Positions 36,801 through 51,800 of a DNA stretch of 64,000 nucleotides are shown here, piece after piece. A model generated the notes under the pieces. It was given only the letters and a program-made list of their open reading frames with translations. It was not told the origin of the DNA and ran no database searches. Made by a program: the position numbers and the translations under genes. Source of the DNA: Symbiodinium kawagutii (lineage: Eukaryota; Sar; Dinophyceae; Suessiales; Symbiodiniaceae); contig VSDK01020457.1 in the NCBI GenBank assembly GCA_009767595.1, positions 267,119 to 331,118 on the forward strand, written 5' to 3'. The first letter of the stretch is position 1; every line of letters begins with the position of its first letter.

Positions 36801-39800
36801 CTGCCAGGACCACCAGGGCGACGGGAGAGGCGTCGCCGCGCGGCTGCGGAGACGAGCGCAGAGGGCGCTTTGCTCCTCAGGTGATCAGTGGTCGACTCGG
36901 TCGACGTCGATGGTTCCATGGCATCCATGGTGGTTGGTGGATCTTGAGGATTGGCTGATGGTGATGGGTTGATGAGTTGATGGTGATTGATTGGTGGCTG
37001 AGTGGTGGTTGATAATTTGATTGCCTGGTTGGTAGTTGGTGGTTGATTGGTGGATTATTGGTGGTTCATACTGGCATACACTGGCTACTTGATGGTTGAA
37101 GGATGGTTAATTGGATGTTGATGGATTGAGGTTGCGTAAAGTCAAGGTTGTGGTCAACGAAGGGATCTTGGTGAATGTTGGTCGGCGATTGCAGAAACTG
37201 CGTGGTGATTGGCTACAAACGTGGTTGTTTGGTTTGCCGCTTGTGGTTGGTTGACTAGTTTGAAAAGTAGTTGGTTGATATCTTGAATAAACATGGCAAT
37301 TTCCACTCCATCACTATCATCGCTATGGCGGTTAGGGTTGCCAGGGTTCATTGGTTGGTTTGTTGGTGGTCTATTGCACTGACCGACTGAATCTATGGAT
37401 AGCTATTACCCATTGAGGAGTCATGAAATCAATCTTGTGAGAGTACTCTCCACCAGTGGAAATTGAGTCCTAGATGTTCTATCAGGTGTATGATTTGTGG
37501 ATGACACCACTGGTCCCATCGTCGGATGGGCATCTAAGCGGATTTTACGAAAACCACCAGTGATGGTTCCCCAAAGGCTCCATGTATAGCACAACTATCG
37601 TCAAGTTCACGTAGATTTTGGTCATTTGATTGGCAAATCTAACAAAATATACCAGAAATGGAGTATCTGGGTTGTAGGGAGCTTACCTACAGCAGCACAA
37701 GTTGGATTTTACTTCTTGTTGGTTCTGGATTTTCGAGGCCCGCCCACCACAATGTTGTACTGGTTCCCGTGTGGTTGTCGGGGGGTACATCGCTACAGTT
37801 ACCTGGTGCTGGGACCCATTCAACGACGACAGTACAAGAGATGAGAGTAGCAGCCAAGGTTTCAATCATCAACACAAACATATCACGAATGAACTATTGT
37901 GGAGACCTATCTAATCACAGGGGCAAGAAATGAAAAATACAAGCAGGAGGTAGTCCTCCAATGGACTATGATAAGTCCCGTTCTCAACTGGAATGTTCAT
38001 CCGAGTTTGGATCCTGATTGTGAAATGCTTGGTATCTGGTCAAGTGCTGGTTGAACCATGACTAGCAGAACCAACACTTGACCTTGGTGCGGGGCCCGAT
38101 CAACCAAGTTGCCACTTACAAATCAACTGTATTCAGGTTGAGTGTTCAAACAGGGTCATTGATCGGCAATTGATTGATTGATTAGTCGTGAATAGGTAGT
38201 TGGTTTCCAATTCAGGTAAGGCTTCGTTACTCACCAACAACCAATTCATGATTAAAAGCAAACAGCTTGGACGGTGGCAGTTGATTAGTATCAGGTGTGA
38301 GCGAACCAGTTTTCACAAACGAATCAACTACAGCTGAGATGAACCAACTGTGATTCACAGTTACCTCGTCTCCAGCTGTTCAGCGCAGGGCAACGGAGGG
38401 TACCACCATCGCTGCCGCACTCCAAGTCACGTGGAAAATGCCTTGGTGGAGACGATGATCCGCTTGCTCCCAGACCTGACCACGGGCTGGTAGGTGGTGT
38501 GGGATATCTCGATGTTTTCGTTAAGGATGGTGGTGTGTGCGGGGGGGGGATGATAGCGGTTCATGTCGATGGGGATAATCACCAGCAACGATTAAACAAG
38601 TACAGGTTGGTACATAGCTAGGGACCAAGGGCAATTTTTTATGATATTTTCATGGAATTCCGTCAACCATAAGCTTTGCCTGGAGACAGTTGCATATTTA
38701 GCCAGCAAATATACTGTAATGGGGTTTACCAAACCCAAAATGCGTTCTTGAGCCAAAATGGCTACGGTCAGTTGCTGGTTACCGCAGCTAATGGATAGTT
38801 TAGAGAACCATTGACCATCACAGTGAGTTCACTAACCATTGGTTATCAACCCACTCAACTCACCACTAACGACTAGCCGGGCCAATCACTGTATCATCAC
38901 TTAATTACTATTAGTCACCATTACTCACTAACTAATTGCGTTTGATGCTTAATCAGTCATCAACACTGATTCAACCCATAATGATTAATGATCTTCAAAA
39001 CTAGATCCAATATATTTATAACTCAATGGGTAGCTGCCAGATTCAACAACTACAGTACACATTTCTATAGCATCAACCCATCTCTTGATTAACTCAGATC
39101 CGTTAACTACCAACTACCCATTGCCTTACCTAGCTATATGTTTATTTGACCAGTTAACCACCATATAGAACCGCTGATTAATATGAATCGCAATTAATAA
39201 CTATATAATCTTTGAACCAATGTTCATGAAAATCCATGGATATGATATCACCATAATCTACCTATTATCTACCATGATTGTAATCCATGGGTATGATAAT
39301 CACCATTGAACTAAGCCACTTTCCTACCCATTGGATTCACTCATTCGATCCTTGGATCACCGAGCGCCTCATCGAAAAGCTGCAGTGCCCATTGGGATGT
39401 CCTTAGCGATGCATGGACCGCCAGTAGTCATTGAGTTTTGGGTGGTTTCTCAGGGGATCATAATGGCTAATAATAGGAAGTAACAAGCAACACCATTATG
39501 AGCATGAAGAATGGTTGATAGGGGTTTATTATGGTTCACTAGCTGGTAATGGGTAACTAGCATATGGTCGTTACCGTTGATGACAATGGTCATAATATGC
39601 AAACACAGTAAATCACAAAGGTTGATAATCATGACTGGTGGCGACCATTAATCATCATAAAATGCATTCTAAAAAATGATTATGATGATGATTGTAATGA
39701 CAAATGACTCAGAATCTTTTATTAGCATCACTTTGGCTAATGATGGTTGAAGGTCACAAAAAGGATGACAGTGGTCAAATGCTAAATAATGATAATGGTG

Positions 39801-42800
39801 ATATCTACTGAAATAATGTTAATGAAAATGATGGTACTGATTGATAATGTTCTTTCATGGTGATAGAAATAATTAACAATAACGATTAATGGTAATCTAT
39901 GACGATACGAAATGATCAGAATGATGCAATGATGATGGTCATTGGTAAGATACTGAGTTCATAATGATGATAAGATGATACGGATCCTAACATGATGGTT
40001 GATGAAGAATATGTTTAAAACATAAGCGTTTGGAGAATGGAAATGGAGAGCACGCTGGATCAGCGCTGTTTGACCTGGACGGAGTTTGGCCGCTTGGAAT
40101 GGTAGCGGCAGACGTAACCGTAGGTCCAGATGGTGTCTCCCAAGGCATCCCCGTTGCGGCAACACCAACTTGAGGGAAGCGTCCCCTGTGAAGTGCTGGA
40201 GAGTTCCAGAAGGCCTATCCCTCCCCAATGGGAATCGGGAAATAGCTGCAATCATCATGGTGGCCCATGCCCCTCCAAAAACCCTTGCTGAAAACAAGTG
40301 TAGTGGGGAATCCAGTCACCTCTTTCATCTCTTCACCAGGGTGTCAACATGGGGGGAAAGGGTGATATCAACGGTAAAAGGGCAAACAATTTTCAGCATA
40401 AATTCTGAGCCCCCGAACTGGTTGATTTCACGTAGTTTTGTCATTTGACCATCAAGGTTGGCTTATGAAACTATCGAGTATTTCAGTCATTTGGTTGTCA
40501 AACTACTTGTTCTTACCATTGTTACATAGCCATGTTAAATAGCTATCGGTATTGGCAACTATCTGATGATCTCAATCTTGCGTACCGAAACCAATTGCTT
40601 TTTCCAATAAACAATAGATCATCTAGCAACATAGATGATTCTCAATAACCATACAACCCAATTATTTGGTTGCCGGATTTGTTCTCACGAAAATGGTGAC
40701 CTTCTTTGGTTCCACAATATTCCAACAACCATTGGAATTATGGCAACCACCTAAATGGTGGTTTCTCATAATAGGTGTACCTCCGAATCATCCGTCTTTA
40801 AACATTTTTAACACTAAACTAAACCAACCACAACTTGGGGGGGTTCCCAATGGCTTGATAAACCCCCATATGGTTCATACCATTGTTGTTGCTCATCATC
40901 CCCTGTTATTCTTAGTGGCTATAACCCTTATAATTGCTGTGAACCATTGATGGAATCACGACCGTTACCAATGGTCACCATCAACCGTTTGCTTCAACTA
41001 GCACCAAATGTGGTGACTATCACTGGTCACTACTCCAGTGGATGCTCGGCTGATAGGCCCCCGAAAAACTCTTGGTTATAGTACCAAACTATAACTAATC
41101 GGTGACTATCTCTGGTCACCCTTTGGGTGACTTTGGTTTAGTGATGACAACTCACCAATGGGTGTTTGGTTACAACGAAAAACCTTTGGTTACCACAGCT
41201 TCAACCAATCATTATCGGTCCGTGACCTTTCAACACCATAGAACCCCCAAAGCCATGGCCCACCAAGCGCATGCGAACCCAGCGTCGCCCGCACCATCAT
41301 GACCCCGGTGTTGATCTCACCTGACGGCCCCAGTCCAAGCAGCTTAGGCATTGCGGTCCAAAGTGATTACAACTTGTTTCTCATAGTGGTTCAACAGATG
41401 TGAATGAATAAAACAACCACAATAGCACAAATAACAGTAATTAAATAGTGAATGACTATTACATGAGCGAATTGAATCAAAAATGGTAATATCAGCAAAG
41501 AAATCAAGTAATAAGCATACAAGAGGTCAATAATGGTTACCCTCAGCGATTCATGAATGATTCGTAAAGGCTACTAATGATTTAGAAGAGGTTTGTACTA
41601 GCTGATGATCGGTGAGACTGGCTGATATCTGGTAGCACATACTTAGCAATGGTTAATTACTCGTTGTTTTAAAGCCGCTTAAAGCAGTTGTTGACATCGT
41701 GTCAAGTAACTGGACTGTTGAAGGTTCGCAGCCACAGTTGAAATATGATGTTTTTTTCGGCGCCGGGATACTCATCGTGGAGAACTTAGATCTAATCATG
41801 AATGGCGCGCTAAATACGCATCATGAACCGCTACGGGTCGCTGATGCTCATCATAGACTACAACCCGTTTACTTCATGGATTGTGAAATTTTCACCGATG
41901 TTTGCTCAACATCACAGTGAAGCAACTCCGAAACTTCGTTCTAGCTACCAACCATCCCCGTTTCTCACGCGACTTCTCTTAAATCCCCCGTGTGATACCT
42001 TTTGTCGCGGAACCGAACTAGCAATCATGATTTGTCATTGCTGTCATTGGAATTTATCATTTGCCCATGATTGTGCCATCATAGCAATTCTTGATTGTGA
42101 TGGGTTAGCTGCGTCATGCTAGCGGATTAACACCGCGCAGCCGCGCAACCAATTGCTCCGTCAACGCATTTTTGCCGTGGAACAAATTGGCACAGAACAG
42201 TCGGAACCGGCTGTTTTTTCAGATGTCGTCCATGCGCAATATGCCTTGGCTCTTTTGTTCTCGCTTCAAGAACGTCTTCGGGTTGCATGTGAAGCACCAG
42301 CCCAAACTTTCCCGTGGAAGATGGAACCTCTGCGACCTCGTAAAGCTGTCTGCAGAATCAATGCAGTTTTTGGAAATTACATTGTACGACTTTGAACGGT
42401 ATTCCTCGACAGCTGGCAAATCAGGCTGCAATGACGAAGTCCAGCCACCTGCTCGGAAGCGAAACCTTCGCAAAATTTGCGCCCATTGGACTGGACCACA
42501 AGTAGCGGCCGCAAATCCCAAACTTAATGCCTAACTGTGCGGGCACGTTCCAAGCCGGAACACCTTCCGAACCGAAAATTAACAAACCGTTCCTTGCCAT
42601 GACAAACATGTTCAAACATTCACGCCTACTGAAAACAAAACAGCCACTTCCAACGTCTTTGATTCTAATACATGTTCCCGCAAAACTCAGAACTCGCATA
42701 GTTGTGAATTTCACTGTTTATATACTGACTCATGCTACGGCGACAACCCTCTGATGTCAACAATGATTAATCTATTGGAGACTAACTTGACCTCCGGTAG

Positions 42801-45800
42801 GCCAGGAGCAAGCATGATGATCAAACACCATGACGCACCCGTTGCTAGCAATTGTCAACCATTAGGAACCAAGAGCTGATCGCTCAGTACCTCTGTTCTT
42901 TTCCTATTGTCAACCATGCTTCCGGCAAGGGTCCAAGATGGTCTGTTATATATAATGGTACATCCAATGCCCGTTCTTATCTGTTCACCAACAGTGGTCA
43001 ACCACATTCAACCATCATTAATACGCGGGAAGGGCGGTACACAACGACACGCATAAATATTTTCTACAGGCCACGGGGTCATCAGCCACTAATTAGGCAT
43101 TAACCAGCTATTACCACAACTACCCACTATCAACCATCAAGTATCTATTTGCCAAACATCAAGTCTAACAGTGAACGACCATGAGCCATGCACTCGCGAT
43201 TGCCCACCATGAATTGGCGATGTGATTGGTAAACCAAGCCCGTCTGAAACAACACCTCCCCAGTTTCCCACAGCTGGGGAGTCACTGGCACAGGACATGT
43301 CCTCCGCAACGATCCTCAGGGTGCCATGCCCAACAACAACGTCTTGGCAAAAACGGCAGTCAGTAGTGGCCACTAGTGATGGTCAAAAGGGTCAATAGCG
43401 TATTTGGAAACCAATCCGTAGCATTTGGGAACTAGGCAGCCGTGTTTTAAACCAGTTCTTGAAAGCTCAAAACATATTGAAAGGGCTTGAAAATGAGAAA
43501 AGAGAGAAGGGAGAAAGGGAAGAGGGAAAAGAGAAGAAAGGAAAACAGAAGAGGAGCGAGGAGAAGAGGGGAGAAGAGAGGAGGGGAGATGAGAGGAGAA
43601 GAGAAGAGAGGAGCTAAGGGAACAGGAGAAGGGAAGGGAAGAGAAGAGAGAAAGCGAGCGAGGGAAATAGACTTTCTTGGGCCCTATGCTGCACGCTGAA
43701 AACCATATATGCTGCACGCGAGAGAGGGAAATATGCTTTCTGGCGCAGCTGCAAACTATATTGGCAAGCTTGGTCAGAAATTCATGGTGTAAGCTCCCCC
43801 ACGTGTTGGTCAGAAATGCCAAAGGTACCCCGCCACACGCTGCAGGGATACCTTCGGGACGGAGCTCCACTGAGCGTCTCGTTGCCCATCCTTGGCCTCA
43901 TTCCTCTTTGTTTGGCATGGCGCCACAAGGGCCATGATGTTCACGGCGCGCCATGCTGATTGGCGGGGCAAAGCAGCTGACGCGCGGGACGGTATGCAAT
44001 TCGAAACTCCTCATCAGCTTGCGAATCATCTGTATTCTTGTCAGTCAAGGCTGACATGTGGCACAAAGCGACGGCTTTGTTTCCATGAGAATGACGCGTC
44101 ACCAGCTCATGGCAAGAGGCACCGGGCTGTGTAAAAAAGAAAAGCGTGCACAAATCGCCGTACCGCCGGAATCACGAATCATGTTTGATATGGTGGTTCT
44201 CAAACTAGGTTGGCCCTAAATCATCCCACATTGATCACTTATCTTAATGAACCAACCACTTTTGCGGGTCCCGATTTTCAGGAAACCACTATATTGCTGA
44301 ATGATTGTTGAAAAAGGTTGATCATTTTGGCGAATACCAACCAACAACAAGACCAACGGCAACAACAACCCCGGCCATCGTGGCTTATTTTCATCTCAGC
44401 GCAGCTTGTATGTCATAATTCGGAACCCAGCCATTGACATAGTTCCCTCACCAATGGTATCAGCAATGGGCCAAACATCTATAAACTCAAACATCAACCA
44501 AACATCATTCACCATTGATGCATTCTTTAACCAGCCGTTAGTGAACCACAACCAAACACAAATGAATCACAAAAGGTACAAGTGAAAGACATATGCATAA
44601 TCATCAACGACCACGAGAGAGTGGTCATCAATCGGTTGATCGTTGGGTCTTCAGAACAAGAAAATCAAATGAGTCCTTCTTGGATGTGCATCTCCAGCTA
44701 GTAACTGGCAACCTTGAAGGGGTTGGCTCAGCGACCTTACAGGGTGCAACTAAACATGGCTTCACTATCCTAGGGAACTTATCCTGGGGGCACATCCAAG
44801 TAGAGGGGAGGCTTTAGCTATCCCACCACGGCTTGTAGCTGATGGTTGCATAAGGTCCGGTTTGGGTCTGCTGGTTTCGTTGCTGACAGCTTGTTGTCTA
44901 TCTTCTAATTCTAACCATCAACTTCTCTCCATTAAGCATCAATCAACCATGACCTAACCATCCATCTACCACCAATGAGCCATCATTCCGCAGCGGCTCG
45001 AGCTTAAAGAAACCAACCATCTTGACGATTGTGCCCCACCACCGCAACGAATGACTTCCGAGGTTCAAATCAAAATCTTCGTCCACCAAGTCTTCCTGCA
45101 ACGCGACGAGTTTCTGGTTGAAGAGATGATCGACTCATCTGGGTTTGTTAGTGTAAACATATCCTGGTGATTGATATGTACCCCTTGTTAGCTATTGACC
45201 TTCAATGACCTTCAATGACCTTCATGTAATGGTCGATAATGGTTAATAATAGGGCATAATAACCAACAATTGATAGTTAAACATGGTCAAACAACTATAG
45301 AATTGTCCGGCTCGCTATGCTAGTACCTACAATCACCATCCAGCGGTTCATTCATCCTATGTCTATATTCGGTTCAGTTCACCATTACTGTCATAGGGAA
45401 ACCACGACAGCAACTTGGTGGGTACACTATTTTTGGACAAACCGATCTATGAAGGATCAGCAATGAATGGTAAAGATGAAGGATGGTGAACTTAGTTTCA
45501 TGAATAGTTAAATGGTAATAGTAATTCATGATCGATGGAGGTTAGTGAATGGCTAATCAGGGATCGTGATATGTCATGATGAGTTAACGATGGTTAAGTA
45601 AATGGTAAGTTGATGGTCAAGATGCTTAATGAAAAGTTAATGGATGGTTAATGATTAATGATAGTTTTTGATGGTCAAGGATGATCCACGGCGGCTAGTT
45701 GGTTTGCGGTTAAGTAATACCATCTTCATGGCCGTCAAAGGCCAGTGTTGGTCAATATTGGTTGATGCGAAATCCAGTCCAATGATACTAGGTATGCGTT

Positions 45801-48800
45801 GCTGGTAACGATAAATCATGGTTGTTGATCAGTGCTGGGAATAATGGAGTTGAGCTGCAACATCAACAATCCTCATTTTTGAGCAGCAAGAATACCAGAA
45901 CCATAGCCACTGGGCCATCGTGGTCAAGTGGTATAACAACCGAAAGTTGACTACTGGAGCTGGGGTCAACCATGTGGACACTACTGCGCAAATTTGGCAG
46001 CGATGATCGTCCCAGGAATTCTGGCCAGTTACCGTGCTTCGGAACTCCCACAGTGGCTAAGGTGAAAGAATCAACACCCAACCGCCTACTGAATCTAAGT
46101 TGAACTCTGAGAGTGTCATGATGAAGGATGTCCTTTTGGAGACAAAAAACAGGGCCGTTGGGGAGAAGTAAATTGGATGTCTATTGATTCCGACCAAACT
46201 CTAAAAGTTGATCAATCGGGCGCTACAAACTCAATCTGAGCATGCAAAAACTTAAGAGGTCTGATGACTCTTGATCATACTTTGCCACGGTTGATGAAAC
46301 TTGCGGGCATAAGGATGCGAAAAATACAAAGCACCACATGATATTCTCAGCCATTTGTTCCGCCACTTGAGTATTGCTCTAATGAAGACACCGGGTAGGA
46401 AACACAATAAATCTGTTGCTGTTCCTGTGATGTTCATTTTGTCACGTGCACATCCTGCATGCTGATATGTATAAATTACATCTGCTGGTACCTCCCAAAC
46501 AATTTGAGATGGTAGCACCTGATTCAAACCCTGTTGATGATGATTCATGATGATTCAACCTACTTACAATCTTTCTGTTTTGTGGTCAATCAATAGTTTG
46601 ACAAAATAAAAGAAAAGGCTGATAAATTGGTATTGATTATAGTATCTTCCATTGTCTTATTACTTTCTTTCCATTCTTGTCGTTGCTTCTCATTTTTCTC
46701 CTGCTGTGTTGGTTTTCGCTGATGTTGTTGCTTTTGTTGATTATATACCCGTTTGTAATCACCGTGGACAATCTTTAGAGGTTCGTAAACCACTGGCAAA
46801 CCCATCAGTAATCATTGTTCACCATCATTGCGATGACAGTTGCTGACAATAATTGATTATTCCCCACCATTCTCATGAGCCATTCTTAAGCTGTAATTAA
46901 TCATGCGTTGTTAATGACTAAACATGATCAATTAAGCATGATTCACGATGATTTGATCCTGTTCAACCATGCTTAACCATCACCAGCCCTTCATCATTCA
47001 CCGTCAGTAAGCTCCCAGCTTCTCAACCATCTGCCAGCAGTCAGCTTAACCATGAACCACTCAACCCCCGAGAGTACCATTATTACCATTATCGATCCTG
47101 AACCGTCATCAAACATCATGAACCATCATCAACCATCACTAACCATCACTAGCCTAAGCTTCATCATTCATCATGGACTTTCATCAAGCATCACTATTGT
47201 TGTTGTTGTTGATGATTGTTGCCACGGTGGTGTTGGTCGTGCCGCCGAGCCGCCAAAGTGACCTCAAAGTCCAACAGCATGGCATCTGCATCCAGCCATA
47301 CGATCCACCTGGCGGGCTGCACTGGGATTGGTGCCTGGGTGCTGGTTAGTTGGAGGATGGGAAGGCGCCCGCCAAAGGGGCCCCTTTACGGGCGCTGGGC
47401 CAGTGGGTCATGGGTGAGGGGACGGATGATGGTTCTTAGTTGTTGGTTGTTTGCGTTGAGTGCTGCTTGGTTGTTTAATGGCTGCATCTTGTTTCAGCAT
47501 GTACGAGGTTATGATTTTGTGATCGTTGGCAAGGGGAGGCACCCCCATTCATTACATATCCTTTGTCAACCGTTGATCAAACACGGACCGTGAACCAAAC
47601 ACTAACCATTCCATCAATTCACAATCATCAACTCTTAGTCACATAAGTGGACCCATTAAACAATCATCAGCCCACAGTCAACCACAATGACGCCTCGTTC
47701 AGAATTACATGAGGTGGTTGTTTGGTAGCCCCATGGCTTTCAATTTCTTCGTTACCATCAATGATTTGCGCACAAGCATCATCAACCATCACCAACAAAT
47801 GTTCACCTGTAAAGCATGAACCATGAGCAAACATTGTCCACCAATTGAAGAATATCAACCATCAGCCAACAACATCCTTTGATGGGGCATCATAAATTGG
47901 CATAAACCATTAGCCAACCATACTGAACCAGAAATCAAGCAGTCATCAACCCCAAATAAAATATTAGCCAACCATAGGCCATTGATATGCCACCTTTAGC
48001 CCATTCATAAAACGCTATCAGCTATTTTTAAGCACTAACTAAGCATTTATTGGGTGTATCCATCAATGGTCGTACCTCCCAACAATGCCAAAATGACCCT
48101 GAATTTCTGGAGTAGACGAATTATAGCTAAACCTCCAACAAGACATTCAACCACTGTCAAATCAACCACTATCAACAACCGAAATGGTCGAGACCATAAT
48201 CAAACTGTCAACTGTTCACTTCTGCTGTGGCAATAGCCACCATGAACCACTAGTGACAACTGAGAGACCATACAATGAACCATCGTTCATTCTTGTCAAT
48301 CTTGTCAATTTCGCAGTAATCAAGCATTGCATTGTTAGCCACTACGAAGTATAGCAACCTTTCCTAATCCTTACCAGCCAGTATACTTGTAACAACCAAC
48401 ATGGACCATGAATCGCTTTTGTTATCCCATCGTCACTCATGAAATCATCACCCTCACGAATAAATCACTGATCAACCACTGTTGGCCATGATTAACTATT
48501 CTAAGCCATCAACGTGATTTCATCATTCCCATCCATGATCAATGATCCTTGACCATCCCAACCATTATCAATCATCATCTTCAAGCAATATGGGCCATAA
48601 ATCGCTGTTGTTATCCACAAATCAACCAATAGTAGCCATCATCAACCACTATAATTATAAACCCTGGTTGACCACCATAAATTACGGCTGTCGTCAAACA
48701 TTCTCAATCAAAAACATCAATCATCAACCCAATTCAAATCATCATGAATCCATAAATCACTGCTGTTGTTCTCATGATCAACCATTAAATGAACATCATT

Positions 48801-51800
48801 GAACATGAACTCACCATGATCAACGCTCATTCATCATCAACAACCATGACATCAACCATCAAGTCACCATCATTTCACCACCATCAACCATCAAGTCATC
48901 ATGGTACACCGCCATAAATCGCGGTTTTTCCCACCCAATCCACCGTGACATCCACCACTACGATCCACTGCGAGTTGTGGCCTCGGTTTCTCAGCCGCAG
49001 GCAGCCCAATCCCGCGCAGCAACTGGCGCAGCAAATTCACCTGCCAGCGGCACGAAGTTTTCGCTTGATGAACTATGGTTGTTCATAATGATAAATTAAT
49101 AAATAATGGTTCCTGATGGTTCCTAGTGGCTTGTAATGATGGTTAATCAATGATAGTTCTATTGTGATGCTTGATGGTGGCTGATGAAGGATGATTGTTC
49201 ATGGTTGATGATGGGTAAAGGATGGTGAATCAATGCTTAATAGCGGGTTGATGGTCAATAGTGGTTTAGGAAGTTAATGGATGTTACGAGTAGTGGCTGA
49301 TAGTGAATTTCTGTCGATTTTGATTCAGGGTTGACGATGGCAAGTTGCTGTCAATTTTGTGAGAATTGATGGCTGGTAGAGGTTGATGATTCTTAATGTA
49401 ATGGTCAGTACTATCGAAGAAAAAGCGGCCAGGAATGCTTGATACTACGACTTCTGGACTAATTACCAGCTAATCTACATCATTGAAGTGTCATCCACAA
49501 TGGACCAAATGTTCATTGCTGGTTGACTAGAAAAACCGCTTGACACCTGATATCAACAATCACAACAACCAAAACATCCAAAACAACCGACAGCCAGCCA
49601 TCAATGATTGAAAGGATTTCTATATGTACACTAAAGAAACCATCCCAATTGAAAGCAGCAAGCAATGGTCAGATTGGTAGATCGAGTCGGTAGACCCCTG
49701 TAGCGCAGTTTGATACCTCGTGACTCATCACTGGTGAGCGACTGATGGTGGCTAAGAGCTGGACATGATGATTGGTAGATGAGCAACTGATACTGTTCAC
49801 CAATGACCACCAATGAAGCAATAAAAAATCGTGAGAAATCTGAAAAGGAAACAAAAACATGACCTGTATTGGGTGGGATGTTAACTTGGTGTGATTTATA
49901 ATGCAAAACATAGTTTGATAACGTAAAGCATTACAGTAGTATATACTTGCTATACAACAGTAACGGTTGATGGCAAAGCATTGCTCTATGCTACTATCAA
50001 CCATTGCAATGAGGATCCGACATTATCAGCAAACAATGCTAATGACTATTCCTACCACTTCATCATTCTCAACCACGATCAACCATTGGCTACTAATCGT
50101 CTTTGACTGTTACTTCCCAGTGTCATGGTGAACCACTGCCAACAGTCATTCATCATGATGATAATTTCCTGATAACCACTACACTCAACCATGATTTCTG
50201 GTTGATGGCAATAAAAAACCTTGGTTCCTGAAGCATTACAAACCATCATTTCCTTGTGAACCATGAACCTTGGATGATGACCCATAACTCAGCATCATCA
50301 ACCATCCTTAATTGGCAACCATCAAGCACCATTAACCATCACTAATAACCATCATCAAGCACCAATTGATCACCATCAACCATCATACACCATGGATAAT
50401 CACCATTAATCAACCATCAGTCAACCATTAATCATCACCAACTACCAGCAAACCACCGAGAACCATTATCAACCATGGTTTAACCATCAATTAACCATCA
50501 ACGAACCAACTATTGCCAATGAACTATCCATCAATTTTCCCATCACATAACCACCAATCTCATGCTCCACAACGACACGGGCTGCACCAGTGCTGCTGCA
50601 CCTTGGCCCATTGCGGGGCTCGACCTTCGCAGTCTTCCAGCAGGTCGCGGGGTGGCAAGATCCAGGACCGATGCCTCCAGAGGCGAAGGGTAGTGGATCA
50701 ACCGTGCTGATTCATGGTTAATCAGTGGTTAAACATCGGTTAATAAGCTGGTCACTAAGCTGGTTACAGCTGGTTATAGCTGGTTGTGGTGTTGGTGATT
50801 TAATGGTTCATCGGTGGTTGATAAGCTGATTATTGTTGGTCAATTGATGCTTAATGTTGGTGGATTTGGCTGGTGATCACCGTGATGAAGCCGTAGTTGA
50901 TCAATGCTGATGGTTGGTGATGTGGTCCACCTGAGTTGACGGTGAATTAAGGCTTGGTTGCCATCCTTGTGAACAATCCACAGTACCTTGGGCTGTTCAC
51001 ATCCAACCGATGGCGCTATGCCGCATTCATGGCTGGTTTAGGGCAAACTTTGATGCAGAAACCATGCAAATGCTAAGCAAAGGACCATTGCATATATTTG
51101 CTTGATACTGGTTCATCTAAATATACTGGACTATCATGCTCTATGATGCTGGCTGGCTACTGGTTTGTGATGGTCAAACATGGGCTATTGACAAATGGAC
51201 AACTAACGGTTGTTTGTGGCGTAGCTGATGGTTGGGAATAGGTACTGTAATGTTGGATCATACTGCCAATACTTGTTGGATCATACTGCTAATGCTTTAA
51301 GGGCTGGTAACTATTAGTGACCGTTGAGCTGATTTGTTGGGTAAACAAACAAAAGAATACAAAAGAGCTTTAAAAGCTAATGATGTTACAATGTCAGGCA
51401 CTGATGCGCAGTATATAATTAAGCACATGCAATCATGATAGTCCATACTAAATTATCAATTAAGAGTGCACCAATGGTTGATGGTGAGTCAGACTATGAT
51501 CGTGATTAACAAAAGAAATTATTGGTCATTGACCCGCAGTATTAGTCAATGGGAGGAGAATTAGTCAACACCAACAACTTTCGAAAATGAGCACAACCAT
51601 TGCCCAATCTGTCCAAGAACGCCTGGGAATCTACGCAGCATAGATTCACAGATCTGACAGCCACCATAGGTGTGTCAAAGTGTTTGGCGGCGGCATCCAG
51701 TCAGGGGAGTTCCATAGTTCACCATGAGTGCCTCGATGGCCGCACCCACCCAGCTGATCGTCATCCAATGATCCAATAATTTGAAGACGATTAAAGCCCG

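Noticed and set aside
37640..37960. Coding island in the 36.9-40.1 kb intron
   Set aside because: Frames are open on both strands but no acceptor/donor pair gives a phase-consistent exon, and no motif is recognisable.
38747..38768. Functional SL RNA gene
   Set aside because: The leader is not followed by a GT donor, and there is only one copy where SL genes are usually tandem.
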